Source: Paulinella micropora (taxonomy: Eukaryota; Cercozoa; Imbricatea; Euglyphida; Paulinellidae). From it: 64,000 nt of DNA. The stretch is from NCBI GenBank assembly GCA_019918135.1, contig WBZZ01006894.1, positions 62,001 through 126,000 on the forward strand, given 5' to 3'. The translations under genes were made by a program, and so were the position numbers. Positions within the stretch are counted from its first letter, which is position 1, and every line of letters starts with the position of its first letter. The notes beneath the pieces were generated by a model that did not search any database, was not told the DNA's origin, and saw only the letters and a list, made by a program, of their open reading frames with translations. Positions 10,158 through 19,957 of this stretch are shown piece after piece.

Positions 10158-11994
10158 ATGTCCCGGCGGGGGCCTCTTGATCTTCCCGACGACCTTTGCC
10201 ATCTGCTAACAGCCTTGTATCTAGAACCGGAGGCCGAGGCGTTGCTTTATGCAACAGATCGTAAGTGCTTGATAAAGCACGCAGACAACCAGGGCAGGAC
10301 TGCGTTGGCGGGTATTCTGTTATTGAAGTATTACTATAGCAAAAAAGGAGACGAGGTGACGGTCCCGGCTTGCATACAGGAAGAGCTTGTCCGTTGGATG
10401 CAGGAGGGACCTGCCCAGATAAAATTCAGCCCCTTGCCTGTTCCTAGGTTTCGCAGCAAAAAAAAAAGAAGGGTATTGGGCCGCGGCAGGCGCGGCGGTT
10501 CGGCACATCCTGCGCCAAGGCCGCGACGTTCGGGACAAAAACCTGAAACTGAACCTAAAAAGTTTAGTCCTGTGGGGAGACCACGCATCCAACCAGCACG
10601 ATTACACGATCCTCACCCAAGAGAATGGGGGCTACTTTCCCTTCGCAGCGCTCGACGGTCTCCGCACAGATCACCTGTGCTTGCACAACGTAAAGTTGCA
10701 GCTGGAAAAAAACCAAAACCTGGTCGTGCAAGAATGCCCCGTCAAAAGCCTTCGCTTGGTGCACCTAAGGCTCGAGCTGGCGGGAAGTAACGCTCTCCGC
10801 CTGGTCTCTTGTCCAGAGCTCAGTCGCTTCTCTTTCAGCCAGCACCCGCGCGACGACGGAATAGCTGCAGCCCCGGAGGCCTTGACGCTAGCTGTGGAAA
10901 ACTGTGGAGGGCTGCAGAGTGTGAAAGTGTCTAGCGGCGGGACAGACAACAAAGTAGCAACGACCAACCGGCAGCCTACCCTGCAGATTGCAAGTTCAGG
11001 CATGCCAGGGAAGGGCTTGGATATCAGGGCCGCTGGCGTTTGGAATGTATCCATCGACGATTGTCATGCCAACAACCTCAGCCTACACTGCTTCGAAGAC
11101 AAGGCGCCATTGACACACCTCTGCCTGACAGTAGCTGACAGCTCCGCCTTAGAACGAGTCAGCTTACCTCTCGAACTGCAGTGCAAAACGGCCCATCTTT
11201 GCTTTAAAGATTTAGGCAGCTTCTGCGTGCTGAGCCAGCCCACGCTCTGGGAAATCCAGGACGGAACATACAAGGCAGAATTTTGCGATTGCCCCAGGCT
11301 ACAAACTATCTGCTTACCGACTGTCCTCAGGTGTCAGGAAGCACAAATTGAAGTCAGTTATTTGGAAAAACTTCGCGAGCTCGTTCTCCCAAAGCATTGC
11401 GAGGGTAGCAGGCTTGCCCTCGACGTCGATAGCTGCCCCCGCCTCCAATGTATCCGCACGGCCACTGCACTTACGACAGGCGTTGAAAAACCACGGCCAA
11501 AGCTTGTAGAAATCGACATTTGGAATTCGTCGTCGTCGGAGGACCTAAAGATTCTAGCGGCGGGGCTCAGCCTGAATATTGGCGTATTGCTTAGTGACAT
11601 GAAAACCCTTAGACTCAGTCTAGACCAAAAAGAGATGGAAACTCTTAAACTGAGGATCCAAGAGTGTGACTTGCTAACACGGGTTGTCCTACCCCCCCAA
11701 CTCCAGTGTCAACAGGCAGAGCTTTGTTTCGAGGGTTTGCCGCTCTTGCAGACATTCTCCATGCCTCAGGGCTGGCAGATTAGCAACCTGCTCAGGGTGA
11801 CCTTTGAAGATTGCGACGGTCTACGGCTTTTCGAAGTGCCGCATGGCCTTAAGTGCAAAGAGCTCATTCTGGACTTTTCGCAGAACGTGAGCATGCCTAC
11901 GCTTCGTCTGCCCACCCAAGACAAGAGCTGGCATGAAAAGTTAACTGTTTTAAAACCGCCTGCAAAGTGTACAAACTTGGTCGAGCGGTTTTAA
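10158..11994 (+). pseudogene. F-box-like leucine-rich protein, copy 1, frameshifted
   Basis: Collinear with the intact 605-residue gene at 34225-36042. Reading starts at the ATG at 10158 with an F-box-like N-terminus (LDLPDDLCHLLTALYLEPEA). Near 10457 this copy has an uninterrupted A tract where the paralogue has AAAACAAAAGC, a net gain of one base. The first frame then continues as unrelated residues to 10790, and the remaining 437 codons (10681-11994) lie in another frame. The downstream part keeps an intact leucine-rich pattern, so the shift is recent, a sequencing error, or bypassed by slippage on the A tract. Confidence 0.75.
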
Positions 11995-12040
11995 TAAAAA
12001 AACGTGGCCTGGAGCAACACCATGGCCGCGCACGAAAAGA
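11985..12040 (-). pseudogene. 3' relic of the small membrane protein gene
   Basis: CGAGCGGTTTTAATAAAAAA followed by ACGTGGCCTGGA matches the reverse complement of the 3' end of the small membrane-protein gene at about 34095-34140. The rest of that gene is missing. So the leucine-rich gene and the small membrane gene form a convergent pair that was duplicated together and then trimmed here. Confidence 0.55.
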
Positions 12041-12309
12041 AAAAATAATTTTTTCCTGTTCCTCGATAGCTCCCACACACGATACCAGGGCAATAGTGCT
12101 GAGCGCGCAGACGTTGCATGCCTGCCCCTACTAATATACTTGCCCCCCAGGAACAGAATCAAAATGTCTCATTCCAGGCACTCCCCTCGAGAGTTGCCTA
12201 GGGGTCCCAAGATTGCATTTGTGTTGGCTGAGAGCGCGAGAGCATTCGAGTTCGATCTGGAAAAAGAAGCAAATACAGTCGCTCTGGAACTGCGGCCAGG
12301 CCAGGGCGG

Positions 12310-12466
12310 AAGTTGCAGGAGCTTGTCCTGCAACAACTGTTCCACGTCGCTGGTAACGCACTTGAATATTGACCCGGCAATCTGTGGCTACGAGCGCGGT
12401 GCCTATCAGCCTAAACACACCGATGCTCTGCAGGGTAGCGAGCGCCGCGCTTGGTTTGGTGGTCAT
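12310..12466 (-). pseudogene. Fragment of the acidic-tract protein family
   Basis: Two pieces of the 38818-39708 gene are joined. The N-terminal piece (residues like LATLQSIGVFRLIGTALVAT, then CRVNI) corresponds to about residues 38-67 of that protein. The other piece, around GAGCTTGTCCTGCAACAACT, comes from its C-terminal half. The acidic tract and centre are absent. The open frame continues to 12131 but without family similarity. Confidence 0.6.
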
Positions 12467-12769
12467 GTTTGTTTGTCGGGTTTAGCTGCAAAAACAAGTG
12501 GTTGGGGATTATACGGAATACCGCTGGATATTTAGGATGTTTACCCGTCAAGGTGCGCTTGTTGTCTACAGACACTCAAATGTATACGAGTCTGAATTCG
12601 TGTGCTCAGTAATTACGCCCGCCCTTGCAGCCGCGACAGGCGTAACCACCGAGCACAAACAAAATGTCAGCGGATCTCAGCCGATTGCTGGTAATATGGT
12701 AGAGCCATTAGCATGTGTACACGTGCCATCCCCTAACTCGTATTATTTCTTGTTTCCTCTGCCAATTTT
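12467..12769. repeat. Spacer with a ~95-bp repeat shared with 33254-33349
   Basis: About 12570-12665 (GTATACGAGTCTGAATTCGT, then AATTACGCCCGCCCTTGCAG, then GGCGTAACCACCGAGCACAA) recurs almost unchanged at 33254-33349. Nothing coding is supported in either place. Confidence 0.65.
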
Positions 12770-15700
12770 CTGACCTTGAGCACGGTGGCCGAGCTATGGC
12801 ACGGACAGGACACCGTCGAGCTTTAATTCAGCGTATTCTTTTTCGCACTCTCTTGGCGCGCGAGTAGAGCACAGACGGTGCCGGCCAGGATTCATGGCTC
12901 GGGCTACCGCAGCGACATGACGTGGGCCGGATGCTGCGGCAGCCTGAGGGTGCCGTTGCAAGTGTCAAGTGTAAGACTTTGTCGAGTTTTAATTCAGCGT
13001 GGACTTTTCTTGCACCGGCGAAGCGCCCTACTCCCCCTGCCCCTTCCCTGCCCTTCTTTCTCTCTCTCTTGGTTCTCAGTGCCAAGATTAAAACCTTGTC
13101 AGGGATTTTTTTTTGCGTGATTTTTCTTGTACACCGGCGAAGCGCGCCCCTACCCTCTCCTGCCTCTTCTCTCCCCTCTACTCCATCCCCCCCCCCCCTC
13201 TGTATCGAGAAATCCTTTCTGCCACCCTCCCCTGAGCCCAGGGGCTCAAGGAGCAAGGGAGGGGAAGGGGCGCGCTAAGAATGGCGCAGAAGCTACAAAC
13301 AAAATAAATACATGCAACGCCTCCACTAATCCTCCCCGGCCCCTTCTCCTCTTAGTTTTCAGTGCCAAGATTACAACTTTGTCACGGATTTTTTTTGCGC
13401 TGATTTTTGTACACCGGCAAAGCGTGCCCCCTTCTTCCCTTCCCCCGTCTGTTCCCTTTGTTGTCGGACAAAAAAAAATTCTTTTCTTCCTCTTTTCATA
13501 TTTGTCTGACCTTGCGCACGGTGGCTGAGCTATGACACGGACAGGACGCCGTCGGGGGTAGTGAGGCCCTTGTCCTTCTAGCACATTGACCACCGCCCAT
13601 CCATCCGCCACAGGGTCGTGCTGGAGCACGGTGCCCCTGAGTGTAAGACCGTCAAGCTTTAATTCAACGTATTCTTTTTCGCACTCTCTTGGCGCGCGAG
13701 TAGAGCACAGACGGTGCCGGCCAGGGTTCTAACATAGGCTACCGCAGCGACATGACGTAGGCCGGATGCTGCGGCAGCCTGAGGGGTGCCGTTGCAAATG
13801 TCAAGTGCAATGCCTTGTCGATCTTTAATTCAGCGTCAATTCTCTCCATCTCCTAATTCTCAGTGTCAAGTGTAAGACTTTGTCGAGTTTTAATTCAGCG
13901 TAATTTTTCTTGCACTTTCTTGGCGCCCCACTCCCCCTGTCCCCTCCCTTTCTTTCTCCCGCTCCTGATTCTAAGACAGTGAGGAGGGACGGGGGGGGGG
14001 GGAGGCACATTCAGCCCCCTTCTTCCCCCGTCCTCTTCCTCCCTCCCTTCTTTCCCCCCGCCTGTTCCCTTTGTTGTCGGGCAAAAAAAAAGTTTTTCTT
14101 CTCTTTTCATATTTTTCTGACCTCGCGCACGGTGGCCGAGCTATGGCACGGACAGGACGCCGTCGGGGTAGTGAGGCCCTTGTCCTGGCACATTGACCAC
14201 CGCCCATCCATCCTCCGCAGGGTCGTGCTGGAGCACGGTGCGCAAGATCTGCGGAAACATCTGCAGGAATATGAAAAGTAGAAAAAAAATTCGGAATGCG
14301 TTTGCACACGCAAACAAGGGACTAGGGGAGGGGGGGGAAATAGCAGGGGACAAGGGGAAGAGGAGGGAATGGGGGGGGGGGAAGGAGTATTTTCCCTCCA
14401 TGCCCTTTGTCTTCTCCTTTCCTCTTCCTCCCTCCCTCCCCCTCGTCTGTTTCCTTTGTTGTCGGGCAAAAAAAATTCTTTTCCTCTTTTCATATTTTCC
14501 TGACCCTGCGCACGGTGGCTGAGCCATGGCACGGACAGGACGCCGTCGGGGTAGTGAGGCCCTTGTCCTCCTGGCACATTGACCACCGCCCATCCATTCG
14601 CCGCAGGGTCGTGCTGGAGCACGGTGCTCCGCTCCTAGTTTTCAGTGCCCGAGTGTACGACGTCGAGCTTTAATTCAGCGTCAATTCTCTCCATCTCCTC
14701 ATTCTCAGTGTCAAGTGTAAGACTTTGTCGAGTTTTAATTCAGCGTGGACTTTTCTTGCACTTTCTTGGCGCCCACTCCCCCTGTCCCTCCCCTTTCCCT
14801 CTCCCTCTCTTGGTTCTCAGTGCCAAGATTAAAACTTTGTCAGGGATTTTTTTAATTTTTTTTTGTACATTTCTTAGCGCGCCCCTGCCCTCCCCTCCCG
14901 CTCCCGATTCTCAGACAGTGAGAAAGGACCGGGGGGGGGGAAGCACACCCCGCCCCCTTCTTCCTCCCTTCCTCTTCACCCCTTCCTCTTCCCCCCCCCC
15001 CTTCTTTCCCCCCCGTCTGTTCCCTTTGTTGTCGGGCAACAATTTTTTTTTCCTCTTTTCATAATTTTCTGACCTTGCGCACGGTGGCCGAGCCATGCCA
15101 CGGACAGGACGCCGTCGGGGTAGTGAGGCTTTTGTCCTTCTAGCACATTGACCACGGGGGCAGTACCATCCGCCCCAGGGTCGTGCCGGGGCACGGTGCG
15201 CAAGATCTGCGGAAAAATCTGTGGGGATATGAAAAGTGGAAAAGAAGTTTTTTTTGGAACGCGTTTGCACGCGCAAACAAGGGACGAGGGGAGGGGGGGG
15301 GGATAGCAGGGGACAAGGGGGGACAGAGGGACGAGCGGGGGGGGGGGGAGGGAAGCAGATTTCGCCCCCTTTTTCTCCCCTTCTTCTTCCTCCCTCCCTC
15401 CCCATTTCTATCCCCCCTCCCCGTCTGTTCCCTTTGTTGTTGGGCAAAAAAAATTTTTTTTTCCTCTTTTCATATTTTTCTGAACTTGCGCACGGTGGCC
15501 GAGCCATGGCACGGACAGGACGCTGTTGGGGTAGTGAACCCCTTGTCCTGGCACATTGACCACCGCCCATCCATCCGTCGCAGGGTCGTGCCGGAGCACG
15601 GTGCTCCGCTCCTAGTTTTCAGTGGCCCCCAAGTGTAAGACAGTCGAGCTTTGATTCAACGTATTCTTTTTCGCACTCTCTTGGCGCCCCCCCTCCTCCC

Positions 15701-16425
15701 CCTCCCCTTTACATTTGTCTTGTGCCTCCCCCCTCTACCCCTACCCCCCCCCCTAAGCCCGGGGGGGCTCAAAGAGCAGGGGGCAGATTTGCAACAAAAA
15801 CTAAGCAGATTCCACTGAGCCCATGTCGGGGCACCCCCCCCCTCTGTATTCTCAAATCCTTTCTGCCACACTCTCCCCCCTTCCCTCTTACCGACGGGGG
15901 GAAGATAGATTGATCCTCCCCGGCCCTTTTCTCTCTTAGTTTTCAGTGCCGAAGATTAAAACTTTGTCAAGGATTTCTTTTTTCGCGTGATTTTTTTTAC
16001 ACCGGCGAAGCGCGCCCCTCCCCCACCTCCTTTCATATTTTTCTGACCTTGCGCACGGTGGTCGAGCTCTGGTACGGACAGGACGCCGTCGGGGTAGTGA
16101 GGCTTTTGTCCTGGCGCATTGACCACCGCCCATCCATCCTCCGCAGTGTCGTGCTGGGGGCACGGTGATCTGCTCCTAGTTTTCAGTGCTTTTAAGTGTA
16201 AGACCGTCGAGCTTTGATTCAACGTATTCTTTTTCGCACTCTCTTGGCGCGCGAGTAGAGCACAGACGGTGCCGCCCAGGGTTCTAACATAGGCTACCGC
16301 AGCAACATGACGTGTGCCGGATGCTGCGGCAGCCTGAGGGTGCCGTTGCAAGTGTCAAGTGTAAGACTTTGTCGAGTTTTAATTCAGCGTGACTTTTCTT
16401 GCACTTTCTTGGCGCCCCACTCCCC
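12770..16425 (+). repeat. Mosaic dispersed-repeat array B
   Basis: The module set of the first array recurs, including cores ATGGCACGGACAGGACGCCG near 14144, 14528 and 15507. Several stretches of hundreds of bases are near-duplicates of each other (for example 15610-16440 and 1930-2750). No gene is supported. Confidence 0.9.
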
Positions 16426-16463
16426 CAGCCTCGATATTGATGCTGATATAATTTTTTTGGAAT

Positions 16464-16757
16464 TCACGCAAATATTTGCGTTAGGGTAGTGTCCTGAATG
16501 CGAAAATTCCTTCTTTTTGGGAGTACTTGCCGTACCTCCGGCAATCGCTTTTTTTTGGGGGGGGAGGGGGGTAGCATTTTAGGGTTTTTGTTCGCTAAAG
16601 AGGATATGTATTGGATTAAGGGTTGGGGGATAGTTTTAATTAAGGTTAGCTTCAGGGTATCGCTAGCGTTCTCAGACCGAATTTCATGCACTATGTTGTA
16701 TATGCTTGCCACTTGTGCAGGGTGTTTTCTTTTTGGGTAGAAGCTATGTCGACGCAT
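16464..16757 (-). CDS. Possible small basic protein (weak)
   Basis: A minus-strand frame in unique DNA just before the helicase gene gives a basic protein of about 97 residues. It has an Arg/Lys-rich N-terminus (MRRHSFYPKRKHP) and a helical middle (LKLTLIKTIPQPLIQYISSL). The pattern loosely recalls small basic proteins of adintovirus/Polinton-type elements, but the similarity is weak. Its start region overlaps the start of the helicase on the other strand, and the C-terminus runs to the edge of repeat DNA. It may be a chance frame or a relic. Confidence 0.2.
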   Translation of the reverse strand: MRRHSFYPKRKHPAQVASIYNIVHEIRSENASDTLKLTLIKTIPQPLIQYISSLANKNPKMLPPSPPKKKRLPEVRQVLPKRRNFRIQDTTLTQIFA

Positions 16758-18728
16758 TCTCCGGCTTCGCTTCGGCGCTACCAACAGTTCCTCTGCAGAG
16801 AGGCCAAAGGAAAAAACACTATTGTACTGCTACCCACGGGAGCTGGAAAAACTGTGGTGGGGGCCGAAATTATACGCCAAAAGTTAGAGGCCGAGCAAAA
16901 GGGATGTTGCCTTGCAGTTTTTCTGGTACCAACATGCTTTCTGGTCGAGCAGCAGGCCCAGGCGGTCCGAGCTTGGTTTGTTGCGAAGAATTCTGCGCTG
17001 CGGGTAGAGCAGTACCATGGAAACTTCAAGTTTCCCCAACTCGGTACCTTTGACGTGTTGGTGAGCACACCTGAAGCGTTTCGGATAAAGCAGCGCCATC
17101 TGCCTTCTGAATTGGGCTGGGATGCATTGTGTCTTCTACTTTTTGACGAAGTTCACCATGTTCTCAAGGACCACCCCTACCGCAAGCTAGCGTTGGCCTT
17201 GCAGCGGCATCACGCTGGCGGCGGCACTCCGGTGCAGGTGGTGGGACTAACTGCACTGCTTAGCTACGCCGTCACTCCAGCCAAGATCGAACGAGCTAAA
17301 AACCAGTTATGTCGTGAGCTGGGAATCCAGGCTATGCCCTATGTTCCGAAGACGGACCTGTTGCGTGACGGTTTTCACGCTGGGACAGCCATAGAAACCG
17401 AGGTGCGCGACGAAGTGGAAGTGCCCGAACATTTTGAGGCGCACAAAGTGGAGCCTGAGCACATGCGAAAACCACATCTGGTGCACAAGACTTTTTGGAG
17501 GCGAATCAAAGACAGAACTGCGACCAGTTTCGCGCTGAATTTGGTTTCCATCGTACGGCTGATCGAAGCCAATCTCGAGATCTCTTCGTCCAGCTCTCCA
17601 CTGAGCATTCACAAGCTGGCGGCTTGGGGAGAGTACGCTAACCGACGCGCCCTTGCTTACCGTGAGAACGCACTGCCAGCGCTTGAGCAGAAGTTTCTGT
17701 ATCTTGAACATTGGTACGAAGCATTGCGGATGGTGGTATTGTACTGGGAGGAACCAAAGGGGTGTGAACTGGCCCTTCTGTTTTTGAACATGATGGGTGA
17801 AAAGACTGGAATCAGTATCCGGGACTTCCCACGAATCCATGACATGGGAAGCGAGCTGTCACGATGCGTCTGTGACTTTTTTGATACTTACGATGCGTTT
17901 CCTCAACTGCAACACTTGACTCAGGAGCTACTTCGACAGCATGAGGCACGTCCGACGAAACTACGTGCCGTGGTTTTTGTCCAGCAAAAAACGACAGCAC
18001 ATATCCTAGCGCACCACCTCAATCACGACGAGGACCTCCAAGACTTGAAAATTGAGGCCGTGCCTCTGCATTCTACTACCACAGCACCCCCCACGAAGTC
18101 AATCCTGTTTACTAAATCAGATGAGAAGAGAAATTTGACCCTTTTCAGCCGGGGCCTCAAGAAAATTCTCGTGAGTACCAGTGTTGCAGAGGAGGGCATG
18201 GACGTTGGCGAGGCCAACTGCGTCATCAGATTCGACCCCCCACTCACCGGCGTCTCCTTCGTCCAGGCCCGCGGGCGGGCACGGCAGAAGCAAAGTGCGC
18301 ATGTAATTACCGCGCAACGGTCGGGCCGGACTGTGGAAAAGCTGCAAGCAGTAGAGGAGAAACAGGCTGAGATGGCCGCCACCTTTTCGCCTTGCGGGGG
18401 CCCTGTAGATTCGGCGAAAGAAAAGATGGCCCAGCGGAGCCGGGAACGCGGAGCTTTGAAGGGGTTGAAGCCCAATACCCAGCCCAAGGAGGCGATTAGC
18501 ATCCTACATATATTTTGCAACCGAACTAAAACTTGCTTAGGAGAGCGTTTGTCCGAGAAAGGCGATAAACTCAGTCTAGTCTACACGTCCTGTTTGCGCA
18601 CGGTGAGAGTGGAGCAGGCAGTGTCTCCACCTTTCAAGAAGCAGTATTTGAAGCTCGCCAAACAGCAAGCAGCTACCAAACTGGTAAAGAAACTGCTCCA
18701 TGAGTGCTGCCCCGTGAGCTCAAAATGA
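16746..18728 (+). CDS. RIG-I/Dicer-type DExH helicase with C-terminal dsRNA-binding-like domain
   Basis: 660 residues from the ATG at 16746 (an upstream in-frame ATG adds 20 residues without motif content). Helicase core: Walker A PTGAGKT (30-36), STPEAF (107-112), DEVHH (134-138), GLTAL (motif III region), FVQQKTTAHILAHHL (motif IV region), STSVAEEGMD (about 475-484) and QARGRARQ (about 505-513). DE-x-H-H with QxRGRxRQ is typical of the RIG-I/MDA5/Dicer/FANCM superfamily 2 group rather than DEAD-box helicases. The last ~75 residues end in YLKLAKQQAATKLVKKLL, resembling helix 2 of a double-stranded RNA-binding domain. No CARD, RNase III or PAZ domain is seen. It probably binds and remodels dsRNA in an ATP-dependent manner. 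All key motifs are intact; AATAAA follows the stop by about 58 nt. Confidence 0.85.
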   Translation: MSTHSPASLRRYQQFLCREAKGKNTIVLLPTGAGKTVVGAEIIRQKLEAEQKGCCLAVFLVPTCFLVEQQAQAVRAWFVAKNSALRVEQYHGNFKFPQLGTFDVLVSTPEAFRIKQRHLPSELGWDALCLLLFDEVHHVLKDHPYRKLALALQRHHAGGGTPVQVVGLTALLSYAVTPAKIERAKNQLCRELGIQAMPYVPKTDLLRDGFHAGTAIETEVRDEVEVPEHFEAHKVEPEHMRKPHLVHKTFWRRIKDRTATSFALNLVSIVRLIEANLEISSSSSPLSIHKLAAWGEYANRRALAYRENALPALEQKFLYLEHWYEALRMVVLYWEEPKGCELALLFLNMMGEKTGISIRDFPRIHDMGSELSRCVCDFFDTYDAFPQLQHLTQELLRQHEARPTKLRAVVFVQQKTTAHILAHHLNHDEDLQDLKIEAVPLHSTTTAPPTKSILFTKSDEKRNLTLFSRGLKKILVSTSVAEEGMDVGEANCVIRFDPPLTGVSFVQARGRARQKQSAHVITAQRSGRTVEKLQAVEEKQAEMAATFSPCGGPVDSAKEKMAQRSRERGALKGLKPNTQPKEAISILHIFCNRTKTCLGERLSEKGDKLSLVYTSCLRTVRVEQAVSPPFKKQYLKLAKQQAATKLVKKLLHECCPVSSK

Positions 18729-18785
18729 AGCAGCCTTGGAAGGTCCGGAGTCAACCTTGTCACGGCTGACTGACTCATGCAAGTG

Positions 18786-18791
18786 AATAAA
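18786..18791 (+). terminator. Polyadenylation-type signal after the helicase
   Basis: AATAAA 58 nt after the helicase stop codon, in AT-rich unique DNA. It matches the eukaryotic polyadenylation hexamer; use is inferred. The remaining 18792-18950 is AT-rich with nothing further recognised. Confidence 0.5.
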
Positions 18792-18949
18792 GTGATGATA
18801 CGGGGCTTTAATTAAATATCAGTGATCGGGCCTTTCCTTTTCTTTTCCTTTTTTTTTCATAGGTGACGACTCTGATTCAGAATAATGCATTCAATAATTT
18901 AGTACTTAATTGAGGAGTAATGAATAATTACTTGTCCCTAACTCAGTTA

Positions 18950-19450
18950 TTAGAAACCGTATCACGCACCCTACCTCCGGACGGCACAATTTGGCGCCAA
19001 ATTCTGCAGGGGCCGTTCCGGAGACTAGCAGAGAAATCGGACGTTTTCCCGCGGGAGAGAAACCCGCGGGCCTTTTACTCACACGAAAATGTTTTTCGGC
19101 CCTCTCACCTTCCCTAGAGGCAGGGAGGTGCAGAGCAAAGGGGAGCGGGGCGACAAAGGTGAGAGGGGCGACGAAGGTGAGAGGGGCGACGAAGGTGAGA
19201 GGGGCGACGAGAGTGAGAGGGGCGACGAGAGTGAGAGGGAGGGCTACAATAGGTCTTCCTCACGGCGGCCCAGCCGAGCGTCTGTGTGGGATTTTCTTTT
19301 TGCGCAAGTAGATTTTGGCGCCAAATTGGCGCTTACGGCTGTTTCCCCGGGAAAGCTAAGACGTACTGCCCGGCTGGACCCTGGCGGGCGCACCCTACCT
19401 CCGGACGGCACGATTTGGCGCCAAATTTAGCAGGGGCCGTTCCGGAGGCT
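18950..19450 (+). repeat. Second copy of the minisatellite/palindrome unit
   Basis: Same unit as at 3.0-3.7 kb: ATCACGCACCCTACCTCCGG, TTTGGCGCCAAA at 18990-19001, 19314-19325 and 19414-19425, a CCGCGGGAGAGAAACCCGCGG inverted repeat, five 18-bp minisatellite units at about 19140-19240, and the CTACAATAGGTCTTCCTCAC segment. Copy number differs from the other site, as expected of a minisatellite. Confidence 0.85.
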
Positions 19451-19795
19451 CAAGGAGCAGGGGGGAGGGGGAGGGGAAGGGCGCAGAAGCTGCAAAAGAA
19501 TCTCCGAACATGCAACGCCTCCACAGGTCGGCCTCCCCTCTGTTCATATCCCCGCGGACCCTGCGCACAGTGGCCGAGCTATGGCACGGACAGGACGCCG
19601 TCGGGGCCGGCCGGGGCTCCGACGGCGTCCTAGCACATTGACCACGGGGGCAGTACCATTCGCGCAGGGTCGTGCTGGAGCACGGTCCTCCGCTCCTAGT
19701 TTTCAGTGCTCAAGTGTCAAGTGTAAGGCTTTGTCGAGTTTAAATTCAGCGTGGACTTTTCTTGCACTTTCTTGGCGCCCTACTTTCTTGTACAC
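19450..19795 (+). repeat. Mosaic repeat block upstream of the kinase-like gene
   Basis: Modules with GCAGAAGCTGCAAAAGAATC, CTATGGCACGGACAGGACGC (19580), and GTGTAAGGCTTTGTCGAGTT. Unique sequence resumes around 19800. A GTTATAAAAAAG TATA-like box lies about 30 nt before the kinase-like ATG. Confidence 0.8.
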
Positions 19796-19957
19796 CGTCT
19801 GTTCCATTCGCAACCCAGTGGAGGACGGCGTCCAGAACCGGCGTCGAATTGAACGGCGCGGACAAGATTGAGTTGTTGTTGTCCAGTATCAGAATAAATT
19901 AAAATCTGGTACAGGAATCGGCTTCTGTTATAAAAAAGAGAAGAAAGAAAAAAGAAA

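Noticed and set aside
14911-15570. 219-codon minus frame in repeat array B
   Set aside because: Entirely inside mosaic repeats, low complexity (G/R/P), and not conserved between repeat copies.
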